The notes under the pieces: generated by a model
Told to the model about the DNA's origin: nothing
Database searches by the model: none
The model's input: the letters and a program-made list of their open reading frames with translations, nothing else
In this document: in pieces, positions 50,497 to 59,813 of the stretch
Numbering within the stretch: the stretch's first letter is position 1
How the letters are laid out: each line of letters opens with the position of its first letter
Program-made: the position numbers and the translations under genes
Assembly (NCBI GenBank): GCA_965227335.1
Contig: CBDDFV010000008.1
Location: forward strand, 124,001 to 188,000
DNA length: 64,000 nucleotides
DNA from: CBDDFV01 sp965227335
GTDB lineage: Bacteria > Planctomycetota > Phycisphaerae > Phycisphaerales > SM1A02
Reading direction: 5' to 3'

Positions 50497-52095
50497 TCAC
50501 GGTTCCTGCGGCGCGAACCGCGTGTATTGCCGAACCAACTCGTCCGTCCGGGCTCGCAGCTTCTTCAGGGCCTCAGCGTGCTCCGGATCATCCACCAGGT
50601 TCACGGTCTCGAGCGGATCCCGGCGAAGGTCGTACAGCTCCTCGAAGACGGGGGACTGGTCGACGTAGCGCGAATATCGATAGCGGGTGGTTCGAACGCC
50701 CTCGTGCCGGGGTATCCGCGGGTGATGCATCCGGTGCTCGCAGAAGAAGTCCGTCCGCCATTCATCGACCGACGCGCCCCGTAGCCAGGGGGCGAGACTT
50801 CGCCCCTGCACGCCGTCCGGCGGCGCGCAGCCGGCGAGTTCGAGAATCGTCGGCGCCAGGTCGATGTTCAAGGCCATGGCGTCATGGAGGACGCCGCGAC
50901 GCTCCACCGGCGCCCCCGGATCAAACACCACAAGCGGCACGCGCAGCGATGCATCGTACGGCAGCCACTTGCCCGCGAATCCACGATCGTTCAGGAAGTA
51001 CCCGTTGTCGCTCGTGAAGATCACGACAGTGTCGTCCGCGTGTCCGCTCGCCTCCAGCGCGGCGAGAATCCGGCCCAGCGCAGCGTCGACCCCGCTGATC
51101 ATCCGGTAGTACCCCGTCGCCATCGATTGATACTTCTCCGGCGTATCGAAACGCCACGTCCACCGCACGCGGTTCAGCGATGTCTGGAGAAACGGCGGCA
51201 TGGACTCCACGAACGCCTCGTCCGACAGCGGTGCGGGCGGGATCACCAGACCTCGGTAGAGCCCGTCCGCCGTCGCCGGCCAGATGTACTGCGCCGGGTT
51301 CGAATCTTCGGCGTGCGGCGCATTGAAGCTGACCGACAGGCAGAACGGCGTGGCCCGATCGGCGGCTTCAATGAACGCGATCGCCTCGTCCGCCGTGATG
51401 TCGGTCAGGTGACGCGTCGTTCCGTCCGGACCTTCCCGACGGTAGGGGGGGCGGAGCGGCGTGAACACGTCGAACATCGCCCCGACGGCGCCCGGGACGG
51501 TGCGCACGCCGAACTTGCCGACGAACCCGGTCTGATAGCCCGACGCCCGCAGCACCGCAGGATACGTCATCGGGGTCAAGTCCGCGGCGAGCGGCGGCGT
51601 GCCGAACGTATAGCCGTGCGTCGACTCCACGAGCCCGGTCAGGATGCTCGCCCGGCTCGCCGCGCAGATCGAGGTCGTGACGTACGCCTCGCGAAAACGC
51701 TGGCCGTCGCGGGCCAGCCGGTCCATCACCGGCGTCTGCAGGACCGGCGTGACGCCGCCCATCATGTCCCACCGCTGGTCGTCGGTGACGACGAACAGGA
51801 TGTTCGGTCGTCTGTCCGAATCGCTCGTGTCCGGAACGTCGGATGATCTCGCGGAGCGGGGCGGTCCGTTCCCCGTGATGCCGTGCGGGAGCAAAAACCG
51901 TCCCGTGATGATTGACGTCAGCGACGGACGGCAGAGGCGTCCCATGCAACCGAAGCCCGACCACGCCGGATCATCGGCGGGGATCAGCCCGATGTTGGGC
52001 GGGGAGTCGGCGGGACCATCATCGTGCGCAGCGGCGGTCGCCGCGATCGTCAGGGACAGAACGAGCAGAAGGAGTCGCGTCAGGCGAGTGATCAT
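50497..52095 (-). CDS. Cys-type sulfatase with remnant of a second sulfatase behind the signal peptide
   Basis: 532 residues. After a signal peptide (1-23) the region 34-75 reads like the front of another sulfatase: the metal-binding NIGLIPADDPAW, GCMG, then LCRPSLTSIITG, a CRPSL-type active site, with the 40-50 residues normally between them missing. A linker precedes the complete sulfatase: NILFVVTDDQRW (98-109), the formylglycine Cys144 in SICAASR, HAEDSNP, TSDNGYFLNDRGF, and a C-terminal domain with DLRRDPLETVNL. The intact part should hydrolyse sulfate esters on polysaccharides after export. CAASR fits the C-x-A-x-R motif for maturation. Confidence 0.88.
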   Translation of the reverse strand: MITRLTRLLLLVLSLTIAATAAAHDDGPADSPPNIGLIPADDPAWSGFGCMGRLCRPSLTSIITGRFLLPHGITGNGPPRSARSSDVPDTSDSDRRPNILFVVTDDQRWDMMGGVTPVLQTPVMDRLARDGQRFREAYVTTSICAASRASILTGLVESTHGYTFGTPPLAADLTPMTYPAVLRASGYQTGFVGKFGVRTVPGAVGAMFDVFTPLRPPYRREGPDGTTRHLTDITADEAIAFIEAADRATPFCLSVSFNAPHAEDSNPAQYIWPATADGLYRGLVIPPAPLSDEAFVESMPPFLQTSLNRVRWTWRFDTPEKYQSMATGYYRMISGVDAALGRILAALEASGHADDTVVIFTSDNGYFLNDRGFAGKWLPYDASLRVPLVVFDPGAPVERRGVLHDAMALNIDLAPTILELAGCAPPDGVQGRSLAPWLRGASVDEWRTDFFCEHRMHHPRIPRHEGVRTTRYRYSRYVDQSPVFEELYDLRRDPLETVNLVDDPEHAEALKKLRARTDELVRQYTRFAPQEP

Positions 52096-52144
52096 GGCGC
52101 CGCCATCGTACCCCGGCCACGTCCCGGAACGCGGCGGACCCACG

Positions 52145-52873
52145 TCACGCGTCTGGATCACCCGGTCCGTCGATCGGCAACGCCACCGGACGCTCGTGGT
52201 CGTCGTCGTGGGGGATGAACACGACCATTTCCTTCGGGCTGGCGGGCCGCTGGATCACAAGATGACCGGCGCCCAGACGGATCGTCACCGACAGCACGCG
52301 GCCCGATTCGTCCCGATCGAAGACCAGGTCGGTCTGACCGGCGGCGCCCACGGTGCCTCCGATCAGCCGGCCCTCGGGGTCCCAGCGTCGCAGATCACCG
52401 CCCACGGGTCGTCCGGCGGCGCCGGGTCGGAAGCTGGCGGGCTGGCCGTTCGGGTGAAAACTGATGCTCCCGCCGATGGCCGTCCCGTGACGGCAGATCG
52501 TCAGGCTCGCGGGCGTCCCGTCTTCCTCGAACTCCTCGCAGAACCCGTGCGGCCGCCCCTGCTCGTACACCCGCCGGCTGCGCAAGGCGCCGTCGGGATA
52601 GAAGAACCGCATTTCGCCGTGCGCGACCCCGTGGTCGTAATGTGCGACGCCGAAGATCGCGCCATCCTGGTCGAGCATCTCGAGGACGCCCTCAACCGTC
52701 ACGTCGTGGTCGGGAGTGTGGCGACGATGGCCGCGCACGCGCGCGACCGAAGGGCTTGACGCGGCAGACTCGCCCCGCATCATCGTCTTCACGCCTTCGG
52801 GCAACCACGGTTCGGGCTCGGTGGTCTCGAACGGTTCGATGGCAGGATCGGTCGGCGGCGGGTCGGCGTTCAT
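52145..52873 (-). CDS. MORN/YwqK-type repeat protein
   Basis: 242 residues, cytoplasmic (no signal). Repeats of the type GVAHGEMRFFYPDGALRSRR, GRPHGFCEEFEEDGTPAS and GGSISFHPNGQPASF match the MORN-variant pattern found in YwqK-type antitoxins, although no toxin gene is next to it. The last 70 residues are beta-rich and end acidic. AGGAG is 8 nt before the ATG. It is close (49 bp) to the sulfatase gene and likely in the same transcript. Confidence 0.65.
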   Translation of the reverse strand: MNADPPPTDPAIEPFETTEPEPWLPEGVKTMMRGESAASSPSVARVRGHRRHTPDHDVTVEGVLEMLDQDGAIFGVAHYDHGVAHGEMRFFYPDGALRSRRVYEQGRPHGFCEEFEEDGTPASLTICRHGTAIGGSISFHPNGQPASFRPGAAGRPVGGDLRRWDPEGRLIGGTVGAAGQTDLVFDRDESGRVLSVTIRLGAGHLVIQRPASPKEMVVFIPHDDDHERPVALPIDGPGDPDA

Positions 52874-52953
52874 GGCGCAGCTCCTGGAGGGTCGGCGGAG
52901 CGATCAGGCGGCGGTGGGGGCGCGTGGGCGCCGCGGCAGGAGAGGCTCCCGGC

Positions 52954-53448
52954 TCAGTACGCGCCCTGGGAGTAGGTGAGTTCGTAGCTGTGGGAGTAGA
53001 TCTCGAAGATGAGACCAAACGGATCCTCCACGTACACCATCCGATACGGCTTCTCGCCCGGGTAGTACTCCCGGATCGGCATTCTCTGCTTCCCGCCGTG
53101 GTCCACGATCTTCTTCACGAGGCCCTCGACATCCGGGTCCTGAACGCAGAAGTGGAAGGTGCTCGTCTTCCAGTACTCGAAGTCGTCGGGGCTCTCGTTA
53201 TTCGCGAATTCGAACAACTCGATTCCGACTCGATCGCCCGTCGACATGTGCGCGATCTTGAACGATCCCCACCCATGGCCGAAGACGTCCGTGCACATCC
53301 GGCCAATCGCCGTCTCGGACTCCTCATTGACCACGGTCGGCTTCATGATGAGATACCACCCCATCACCGCTTCGTAGAACGCGACCGCCTTGTCCACATC
53401 CGGGACGGAGACGCCGATGTGTGAGAACGTGCGCGGGGAGTTGCTCAT
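52954..53448 (-). CDS. VOC-family metalloenzyme (glyoxalase/dioxygenase fold)
   Basis: 164 residues, two VOC beta-alpha-beta-beta-beta modules. Likely metal ligands are His10 (FSHIGVSVPD), Glu in GIELFEF, His in TFHFCVQDPD and Glu in GLIFEIYSHSYE. It could isomerise or cleave small substrates; a lactoylglutathione lyase-type or resistance role cannot be fixed. One hand-counted line is only about 53 percent GC, against about 70 percent elsewhere, so acquisition from another lineage is possible. Weak AAGG ribosome site. Confidence 0.8.
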   Translation of the reverse strand: MSNSPRTFSHIGVSVPDVDKAVAFYEAVMGWYLIMKPTVVNEESETAIGRMCTDVFGHGWGSFKIAHMSTGDRVGIELFEFANNESPDDFEYWKTSTFHFCVQDPDVEGLVKKIVDHGGKQRMPIREYYPGEKPYRMVYVEDPFGLIFEIYSHSYELTYSQGAY

Positions 53449-53603
53449 AAGGGCCTTCGATCAGGGTTGCGGGAGGGCATGCGTGTGGGGTCGTCAGAAA
53501 CGACGATGGCTGACGACGCACGGACATGAGAACGCGATTGTAGGACACGACGCGATTCCGCGCCGACGTCCGCGCGGCGTCCATCGCCCGCCGCCCGCGT
53601 CAT

Positions 53604-53609
53604 TACACT
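53604..53609 (+). promoter_or_regulatory. candidate -10 element (TACACT)
   Basis: CATTACACTG recurs here and at 31576. The hexamer ends 8 nt before the ATG at 53618, with a GGAG in between, so it may be leaderless or a very short leader. Confidence 0.35.
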
Positions 53610-53617
53610 GGAGCGTC

Positions 53618-55723
53618 ATGAACGCGCTCATCGCACCTCGGCTGTCCCGCCTTCTCACCATTGCCGTCCTCTTCGGCTTCCTTCCGCCCGGCGCGCTCGC
53701 CGCGCCGCCGGACGACACCGTCGACACCATCGACACGGTCCCCGGCGTCCGCGTCCGCGTCTACTGGATCGGGGCGCCGATGGAAGGTCTGAAGCCCGTG
53801 CGGCCGGGCGAGTCGCCCAACGTCGACGAGACCTCCGCCTCGCTCGACTTCGCGAATGACGATTCCCCGTTCGGCGCCGCCGCCGACGAACAGTTCGATC
53901 GGCAGTACGTTCTCGAACTGACCGGCGAACTGCACGTTCCCGTCGCCGGCGAGTACGTGTGGCGAACGGGGTCGACCGCCGCGGTGCGGGTGGTCATCGA
54001 CGGACGCACTGTGATCGAACCCACCGGCGCCCCCACGTGGACGAAGAACTCCGTCAGTCTCGAGGCCGGATGGCGATCACTCGTCGTCCGGCAGTGGGTC
54101 AACGAGCCGAACGAACGTTTCATGGATCACGAATGGCGAGCGCCCGGTTCGGAGACGTTCGAGGCGATCGAGCCGACGTCGCTCCGCGGGCCCGAGTTCT
54201 ACTTCCGCCCGACCAGCCCGGGCCGGAAACAGCTCGTCGCGGACGGCGACCGACCGGGCCTCGGTCTGAAGCTCGCGGGCGTGCACCCGGGATATCGCCT
54301 CGCCAACATCCGGCCCGACGGCATGGAGATGCCCGTCGGCGGACTGGGCATGCTGTCGGACGGTCGACTGATTGTCGCACGATTCGACGCCCGCACGCTG
54401 GCGGCGTCGCATCCCACCGGAGACCCCAATGGACAACTCTGGCTGCTCGCCGGCGTCGAACATGACGATCCCGACCGGATCACCGCGGAGCTGATCGCCG
54501 ACGAGCTGTACGAACCGTCCGGCGTCTGCGTCCTTGACGACGTCATCTACGTCTCGCAGCGGAGCGAAGTGTCGCGGTTCGAGCTTGATCCGACCGTACA
54601 GATCTGGAAGAAGTCCGTTGTCGCGTCCGGTTGGCGCACGAACGACTTCCACCAGATCTGCGCAGGGCTGCTGCATGAACCCGGCCCGACCGATGATCAC
54701 CCGGGATTCCTGTACACGGCGCGGTCGCCCGGCCTCGGTCTGAAGCAGAATCCGCCGGATCACGGGTCTGTCTGGCGGATCGATCTTTCGCAACCGGCCG
54801 GCGCGAACGTGACGCCGCTGACGGGCGGACATCGCACGCCGAACGGGCTCGGATACGGACCGGACCAGCAGATGTTCGTCATCGACAACCAGGGCGAGTG
54901 GACGCCCGCCAACGAACTCAACCACGTGCAGCCCGGTCGCTTCTATGGTTTCTATCAGCCGCATGACCCGCCCCGCGCTTACGCCGCGCCATTTCAGCCC
55001 GCCGATCGGGAGACAGGCGAAGTCACGCCGCCCGCCGTGCTCCTGCCGCAGGATGAGATCGGCAACTCGCCGACGCAGCCGCTCATGTTTCCCGCCGGGC
55101 ATGCATTCGAGGGTCAGCTGGCCCTGGCCGACATGCGCTACGGCGGGCTGAACCGCATCGCACTGGAGCAGGTTGAAGACGTCTGGCAGGGATGCGTCAT
55201 GCGGTTCACCCAGGGCCTCGAAGCCGGACCCAATCGCATTCTCTTCGGACCGAACGGCGCTCTCTACGTCGGCGGCGTCGGCGGCCGCCACGCCTCCACC
55301 TGGTACTGGGTGAATCCCGACGGCGAGCCGACGTTCCAGGGTCTTGAGAAACTCACGCCCACCGACGTCGACGTCTTCGAGATCGATTCGATGCGGGCCA
55401 CGCCCGACGGCTTCGTGCTGACGTTCACAAAGCCCGTCCCCGCGGATTTCCTCCTCGCGCCCGACAACTTCGAGGTGTGCCACTGGACCTACCGGGCCAC
55501 CCGCGGCTACGGCGGACCGAAGATCGACCTCGAGGAACTCGACGTCGCCGCGTGCGCGCCGTCAGACGATCGTCGCCGCGTGACGCTCGAGATCCCCGGC
55601 CTGAAGGAGGGCTTCGTCGTTCATCTGCGCACCGATCCGAGGAGCGACGACGGCGAACCGATCTGGTCGGGCGAGGTGTGGTACACGTTGAATCGAAAGC
55701 CGGCCGCCGCGCCGACGCCGTGA
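53618..55723 (+). CDS. secreted PA14-propeller protein (sorbosone dehydrogenase-like)
   Basis: 701 residues. Signal peptide ends near residue 29. A PA14-like domain (about 35-200, VRVRVYWIGAPMEGLK and VAGEYVWRTGSTAAVRVVIDG) is followed by a six-bladed propeller related to glucose/sorbosone dehydrogenases (about 225-600), with GFLYTARSPGLGL and FVIDNQGEWTPANELNHV near the active region. It probably oxidises or binds sugars. It resembles the mosaic at 13390 but in reversed domain order. Its stop and the stop of the convergent gene share the palindrome TGATCA. Confidence 0.8.
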   Translation: MNALIAPRLSRLLTIAVLFGFLPPGALAAPPDDTVDTIDTVPGVRVRVYWIGAPMEGLKPVRPGESPNVDETSASLDFANDDSPFGAAADEQFDRQYVLELTGELHVPVAGEYVWRTGSTAAVRVVIDGRTVIEPTGAPTWTKNSVSLEAGWRSLVVRQWVNEPNERFMDHEWRAPGSETFEAIEPTSLRGPEFYFRPTSPGRKQLVADGDRPGLGLKLAGVHPGYRLANIRPDGMEMPVGGLGMLSDGRLIVARFDARTLAASHPTGDPNGQLWLLAGVEHDDPDRITAELIADELYEPSGVCVLDDVIYVSQRSEVSRFELDPTVQIWKKSVVASGWRTNDFHQICAGLLHEPGPTDDHPGFLYTARSPGLGLKQNPPDHGSVWRIDLSQPAGANVTPLTGGHRTPNGLGYGPDQQMFVIDNQGEWTPANELNHVQPGRFYGFYQPHDPPRAYAAPFQPADRETGEVTPPAVLLPQDEIGNSPTQPLMFPAGHAFEGQLALADMRYGGLNRIALEQVEDVWQGCVMRFTQGLEAGPNRILFGPNGALYVGGVGGRHASTWYWVNPDGEPTFQGLEKLTPTDVDVFEIDSMRATPDGFVLTFTKPVPADFLLAPDNFEVCHWTYRATRGYGGPKIDLEELDVAACAPSDDRRRVTLEIPGLKEGFVVHLRTDPRSDDGEPIWSGEVWYTLNRKPAAAPTP

Positions 55724-56662
55724 TCATTCCTTCTCGCGGCAGAGCTCCAGCATCGCCCGGCCCATGCCGTCGCCGATGAGGTAGTACGTCTCGGCGTTCG
55801 AATTCCAGTGGTACCCCTGCCGCGAGGGGGAACGCGATTCGTCGCGCCAGAAGCTGCGGGTCGGCACGAAGGCGACGGTGTCCCGAAACTCGGGCCGCTC
55901 CGCCACCGCCTTCTGCGCGGCCATGAGCGAGAGGGCGCGAGGATGCTTCTCCTGCGGACCGCTCATGCCCGTCTCCGCGATCACGAACGGCAGATCGGGC
56001 CGGCTCAGTTCCTGGCGAAGATCGCGAATGAGGTTCGAGAGATTCTCTTCGTAGGCGTCGTTGAACGCCTGGTTGACGCGGTCGTTCCAGCCCTGATGCC
56101 AGCCGATCCCCATCAGTTCAAACTGACGCCCTCTGAACTCGGGAAAGATCGCCGCGGGATCGGCCAGCACCTTCTTCGCGTGCTCGACGAGCAGTTGGTA
56201 TTCAGCTCCGACCTCGCCCCCCGAACTCGGGGGACGGAACTCCTTGCCGATCGCCTTCCCGCCCCACGCGATCTTCACGAGCAGCACCGGCTCCTCGTAC
56301 GCGTCGCCCATGACGGTCCCGAAGCCGAGCTCCGGCCCGATCGTGTTTGCGTTCGACCCGAAGCCGGGGCCCAGTCCGCCCGCGCGACCGAGGAACCAGA
56401 TCCTGACATCGTCGCGCACCGCCCACTCGCCGTCGGCGTTCCGAAGATGCGCGTACTTCTCCGGCGATGCGTCGACGAGCCACTCGAGCGACCCCTGGCC
56501 GCCGTTCCGCTCGGGATTCGCCTTCACCTGACCCGCCCCGACCATGTTCGACTGGCCGGCGAGAATGAAGATCCGCACCGGCGGGTCCTCGGCCGACGCC
56601 GCGGCGCCCAGAAGGAACAGGGCGAGAAGGCACGCGAGTCGGCTCTCGATCTGTCGTATCAT
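55724..56662 (-). CDS. sialate O-acetylesterase-type SGNH hydrolase (SASA)
   Basis: 312 residues. Signal peptide (about 1-24), nucleophile Ser38 in GQSNMVG, the Gly/Asn block in GIGWHQGWNDR, and the C-terminal His in GYHWNSNAETYYLIG. It removes acetyl groups from sugars outside the cytoplasm. The ATG at 56662 has GGAG 6 nt upstream, better placed than the ATG at 56668. It fits the sulfatase/polysaccharide theme of the region. Confidence 0.85.
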   Translation of the reverse strand: MIRQIESRLACLLALFLLGAAASAEDPPVRIFILAGQSNMVGAGQVKANPERNGGQGSLEWLVDASPEKYAHLRNADGEWAVRDDVRIWFLGRAGGLGPGFGSNANTIGPELGFGTVMGDAYEEPVLLVKIAWGGKAIGKEFRPPSSGGEVGAEYQLLVEHAKKVLADPAAIFPEFRGRQFELMGIGWHQGWNDRVNQAFNDAYEENLSNLIRDLRQELSRPDLPFVIAETGMSGPQEKHPRALSLMAAQKAVAERPEFRDTVAFVPTRSFWRDESRSPSRQGYHWNSNAETYYLIGDGMGRAMLELCREKE

Positions 56663-56793
56663 CAGCATCTCCAGGAGCGATGGGCGGTCGGGCGCGGCGT
56701 GGAGCCAGCGCGGGTCGGAACGTCGTCCCGGACGTGCGCCGAAGCGCGGCGCGACAGTCTCACCTGGGCGGCGACGCCTCGGAGATTCAGTAT

Positions 56794-59187
56794 ATGTGCC
56801 GGTTTCTCGCCTGCGTGAGTTCGCTGCTCCTCATCGTCACCGTCGTCGCCGCCGCGCCGCTGCCCAATCCGGACTTCACGGCCGGAGAGAAGATCCCGCC
56901 GGGCGCGGATCACGACTGGAACCTCGGCCCCACCGGGCTTCGCGGCTGGATGCACTCCGACCGGATGGAGACGACGACGGCGCGACAGATCCTCGTCACC
57001 CGCGTGGACGCCGGGAGTCCCGCCGATGGCGTGTTCGAGGTCGGCGACGTCATCCTCGGCGTCGACGGACAGTTGTTCCAGCACGACCCCCGAGTCGAGT
57101 TCGGACGAGCGATCGGACGCGCGGAGCGATCCTACGGTCGTCTGACCCTGCTTCGATGGCGCGATGGCCGACGCGACGTGGTGAGGATCACGCTGCCGGT
57201 GCTCGGCCGCTACGCGCCGACGGCGCCGTTCGACTGTGCGAAGTCGCAGAAGATTCTGACCCGGGGGTGCGACGCTCTCGCCGCGCGGCTGGCGGCGAAC
57301 CCGGGCCAGGGAACGCCGATCGAACGCTCCTACGCCGCGCTCGCCCTCCTCGCCGGCGGGAATCCGGATCATCTTCCGGCCGTGCGTGAGCAGGTCGCCC
57401 GCGCTGCGACGTACACCGACCCCGAACGTCGCCAGTACCACTCCTGGTTCTACGGTCCGCAGACGATTCTGGTGGCGGAGTACGTCATCGCGACCGGCGA
57501 TCAATCGTTCGCGCGCGACCTCGAACGGCTGGCGCTGGAGATCGCCCGCGGCCAGAGCGAGGTCGGCTCGTGGGGACACCGGTTCATCCAGGGCAACGGC
57601 CGGCTCGCCGGGTACGGCATGATGAACGCGCCCGGGATTCCCATGCTCATCGCCCTCGTCCTTGCGCAGGAGGCGGGAGTCGACCATCCCGAGGTCGACG
57701 AAGCGCTCCGAAAGGGCGCGGGGCTGATCCGGTTCTACGTCGGCAAGGGCAGCGTGCCGTACGGCGACCACGCGCCATGGATCGAGTTTCACGACGACAA
57801 CGGCAAGAACGGCGCGGCGGCCGTGCTGTTCAACCTGCTCGGCGACGCCGACGCGGCCGAGTACTTCTCGCGAATGAGCGTGGCGAGCCACGGCGTCGAA
57901 CGCGACACGGGGCACACCGGCAACTACTTCAACGTGCTCTGGGCGATGCCGGGCGTGGCGCTCTCCGGTCCCCGCGCGACCGGCGCGTGGGTCCAGGCGT
58001 CCGACTGGACCCTTGATCTCGCACGACGCTGGGACGGCGGCTTCACCCACCAGGGACCCGCCCAGGCGCAGTACGACAGCTACCGCTTCTGGGACGCCTC
58101 CGGACCCTACCTGCTCGCCTACGCCCAGCCCGGACGCCGCATCTTCCTGACCGGACGACGCACCGACGTCACCCCGCACGTCGACGCCCGCGCCGCGCAG
58201 GCGCTCGTCGACGACGGGCGCGGCTGGAGCCCGCGCACGAAACTTGAAGCGTATGGCGGCCGATCCGAAGCCGCGCTCATCGCCGGCCTCGAAAGCTGGT
58301 CCCCGGTGGTCCGGGAACGGTCCGCGATCGAACTCGCCCGCCGGGACGAGGCGCCGATCGACACGCTGCGGCGGATGCTGCGTCGCGATGATCCGTACGC
58401 CCCGATCGGCGCGTGCCAGGCCGCGATCATGCTGAAGGGCCGCGCGGCGCCGCTCGTCGCTGATCTGCGAGAAACCCTCGGCGCCGACGATCTCTGGCTC
58501 CGCATCAAGGCGGCCGAAGCGCTCGCCGCGATCGGCGAACCCGCGATGTCCGCCCTCCCCGACCTCCTGTCGATGCTTGCGGCCCCGCCCGATGCATCCG
58601 ACCCCCGCGGCATGGAGCAGCGGTATCTCTGCTTCGCCCTCTTCAACCGGCGTGGCGGCATGCTCGGGCGCTCGCTTGAGGGCGTCGAGCCCGACGCGCT
58701 CCGGAACGCGGTCGCGGCCGGACTTCAGAACCAGGACGGGCGCGCCCGCGGCAGTCTCGGCTCGGTGTACCAGAACCTCTCGTTCGAGCAGCTCCAGCCG
58801 CTGCTCCCCGCGATTCACGCCGCGATCGTCGAACCGGCGCCCAGCGGCATCATGTTCGCCGACGGCATCCGACTCGCGGGCGTCGAACTCTTCGCGCGGC
58901 ACGGCGTCGCCGAGGGGGCGCCGCTCGCCGTCGACCTGATCGATCCGGGCCGCTGGGGCATGGGCAATCGCATCGACAAATGCCTCGACGTGCTGCGCAC
59001 CTACGGCGGCGCGGCCCGCACGGAGATCCCACGCCTCCGGGCCCTGCACGCGGACCTCGTGAATCGGAAATGGAATCCGCAGCGACTCGAGAAGCTCGAT
59101 ATCCCCGGACTCATTCGCGAAATCGAAACGGACGAGGACCCCCGGACGCTTCGACCGCTCGATTCGTTTGCGACGAGCACCGACTGA
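56794..59187 (+). CDS. DUF6288-type exported protein with PDZ and HEAT repeats
   Basis: 797 residues. A signal peptide (about 1-21) is followed by a PDZ-like domain (about 50-140, ILVTRVDAGSPADGVFEVGDVILGV), an all-helical repeat domain of the terpene-cyclase-like type (about 150-460), with FYGPQTILVAEYVIATGD and a CWAGPG-like HTGNYFNVLWAMPGVALSG, and HEAT repeats (about 495-760). The family is common in planctomycetes and of unknown function. ATG has GGAG 9 nt upstream. The opposite strand is open for 871 codons, which is a GC effect. Confidence 0.75.
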   Translation: MCRFLACVSSLLLIVTVVAAAPLPNPDFTAGEKIPPGADHDWNLGPTGLRGWMHSDRMETTTARQILVTRVDAGSPADGVFEVGDVILGVDGQLFQHDPRVEFGRAIGRAERSYGRLTLLRWRDGRRDVVRITLPVLGRYAPTAPFDCAKSQKILTRGCDALAARLAANPGQGTPIERSYAALALLAGGNPDHLPAVREQVARAATYTDPERRQYHSWFYGPQTILVAEYVIATGDQSFARDLERLALEIARGQSEVGSWGHRFIQGNGRLAGYGMMNAPGIPMLIALVLAQEAGVDHPEVDEALRKGAGLIRFYVGKGSVPYGDHAPWIEFHDDNGKNGAAAVLFNLLGDADAAEYFSRMSVASHGVERDTGHTGNYFNVLWAMPGVALSGPRATGAWVQASDWTLDLARRWDGGFTHQGPAQAQYDSYRFWDASGPYLLAYAQPGRRIFLTGRRTDVTPHVDARAAQALVDDGRGWSPRTKLEAYGGRSEAALIAGLESWSPVVRERSAIELARRDEAPIDTLRRMLRRDDPYAPIGACQAAIMLKGRAAPLVADLRETLGADDLWLRIKAAEALAAIGEPAMSALPDLLSMLAAPPDASDPRGMEQRYLCFALFNRRGGMLGRSLEGVEPDALRNAVAAGLQNQDGRARGSLGSVYQNLSFEQLQPLLPAIHAAIVEPAPSGIMFADGIRLAGVELFARHGVAEGAPLAVDLIDPGRWGMGNRIDKCLDVLRTYGGAARTEIPRLRALHADLVNRKWNPQRLEKLDIPGLIREIETDEDPRTLRPLDSFATSTD

Positions 59188-59242
59188 CCAGCGAACCCGC
59201 AACAACGCCTGCGCGGCGGAATCCTTCCGATGGAGCCAACCC

Positions 59243-59611
59243 ATGCCGACGACCACCCTGGAGCACGATGAACGCATTGCGAAGATGACGTTCTCATCGG
59301 TCTATCCGCACTACGTGACCAAGGTCGAGAAGAAGGGTCGCACGAAGGAAGAACTGCACGAGGTCATCACATGGCTGACCGGCTTCGATGCCAAGCAGCT
59401 TCAGAAGCACATCGATGGCACGTCGACATTCGAAGCGTTCTTTCGGGACGCGACGCTCAATCCGAATGCGCACCTGATCACCGGCGTCATCTGCGGCTAC
59501 CGGGTGGAAGAGATCGAAACGCCGCTGACGCAACAGGTCCGCTACCTCGACAAGCTCGTCGATGAACTCGCGAAGGGCAAGAAGATGGAGAAGATCCTTC
59601 GGGGCGGGTAA
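59243..59611 (+). CDS. DUF2200 family protein
   Basis: 122 residues, cytoplasmic. The segment TFSSVYPHYVTKVEKKGRT followed by TKEELHEVITWLTG and LKNPNAHLITGVICGYRVEEI-type ending is the DUF2200 pattern; the exact wording here is NPNAHLITGVICGYRVEEIE. Function unknown. The ATG has GGAG 7 nt upstream. Lysine-rich and lower in GC than neighbours (one line about 60 percent), so transfer is possible. Confidence 0.8.
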   Translation: MPTTTLEHDERIAKMTFSSVYPHYVTKVEKKGRTKEELHEVITWLTGFDAKQLQKHIDGTSTFEAFFRDATLNPNAHLITGVICGYRVEEIETPLTQQVRYLDKLVDELAKGKKMEKILRGG

Positions 59612-59813
59612 GGCGGCACGGTTGCGGGCGACTCGCCTCTGCGGGTGTCGGTCTGGCCGGTCGTCGCCGCCTGTGACAAGCCTGTTACCCGGGAAACCTG
59701 CGCGACAGTGTAGGCTGAATCAGCGTCGTCCCGCCGAGGGTGGTCGCCGCTCATGAGCGCGACCGTTGATGCAACTGTCGCCTACGACCGACCAAACCAA
59801 GGCGGAGCAAGAC

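Noticed and set aside
56662..59277. An 871-codon minus-strand open frame opposite the DUF6288 gene
   Set aside because: No recognisable domain; the plus strand has a signal peptide, PDZ and HEAT repeats and a ribosome site.
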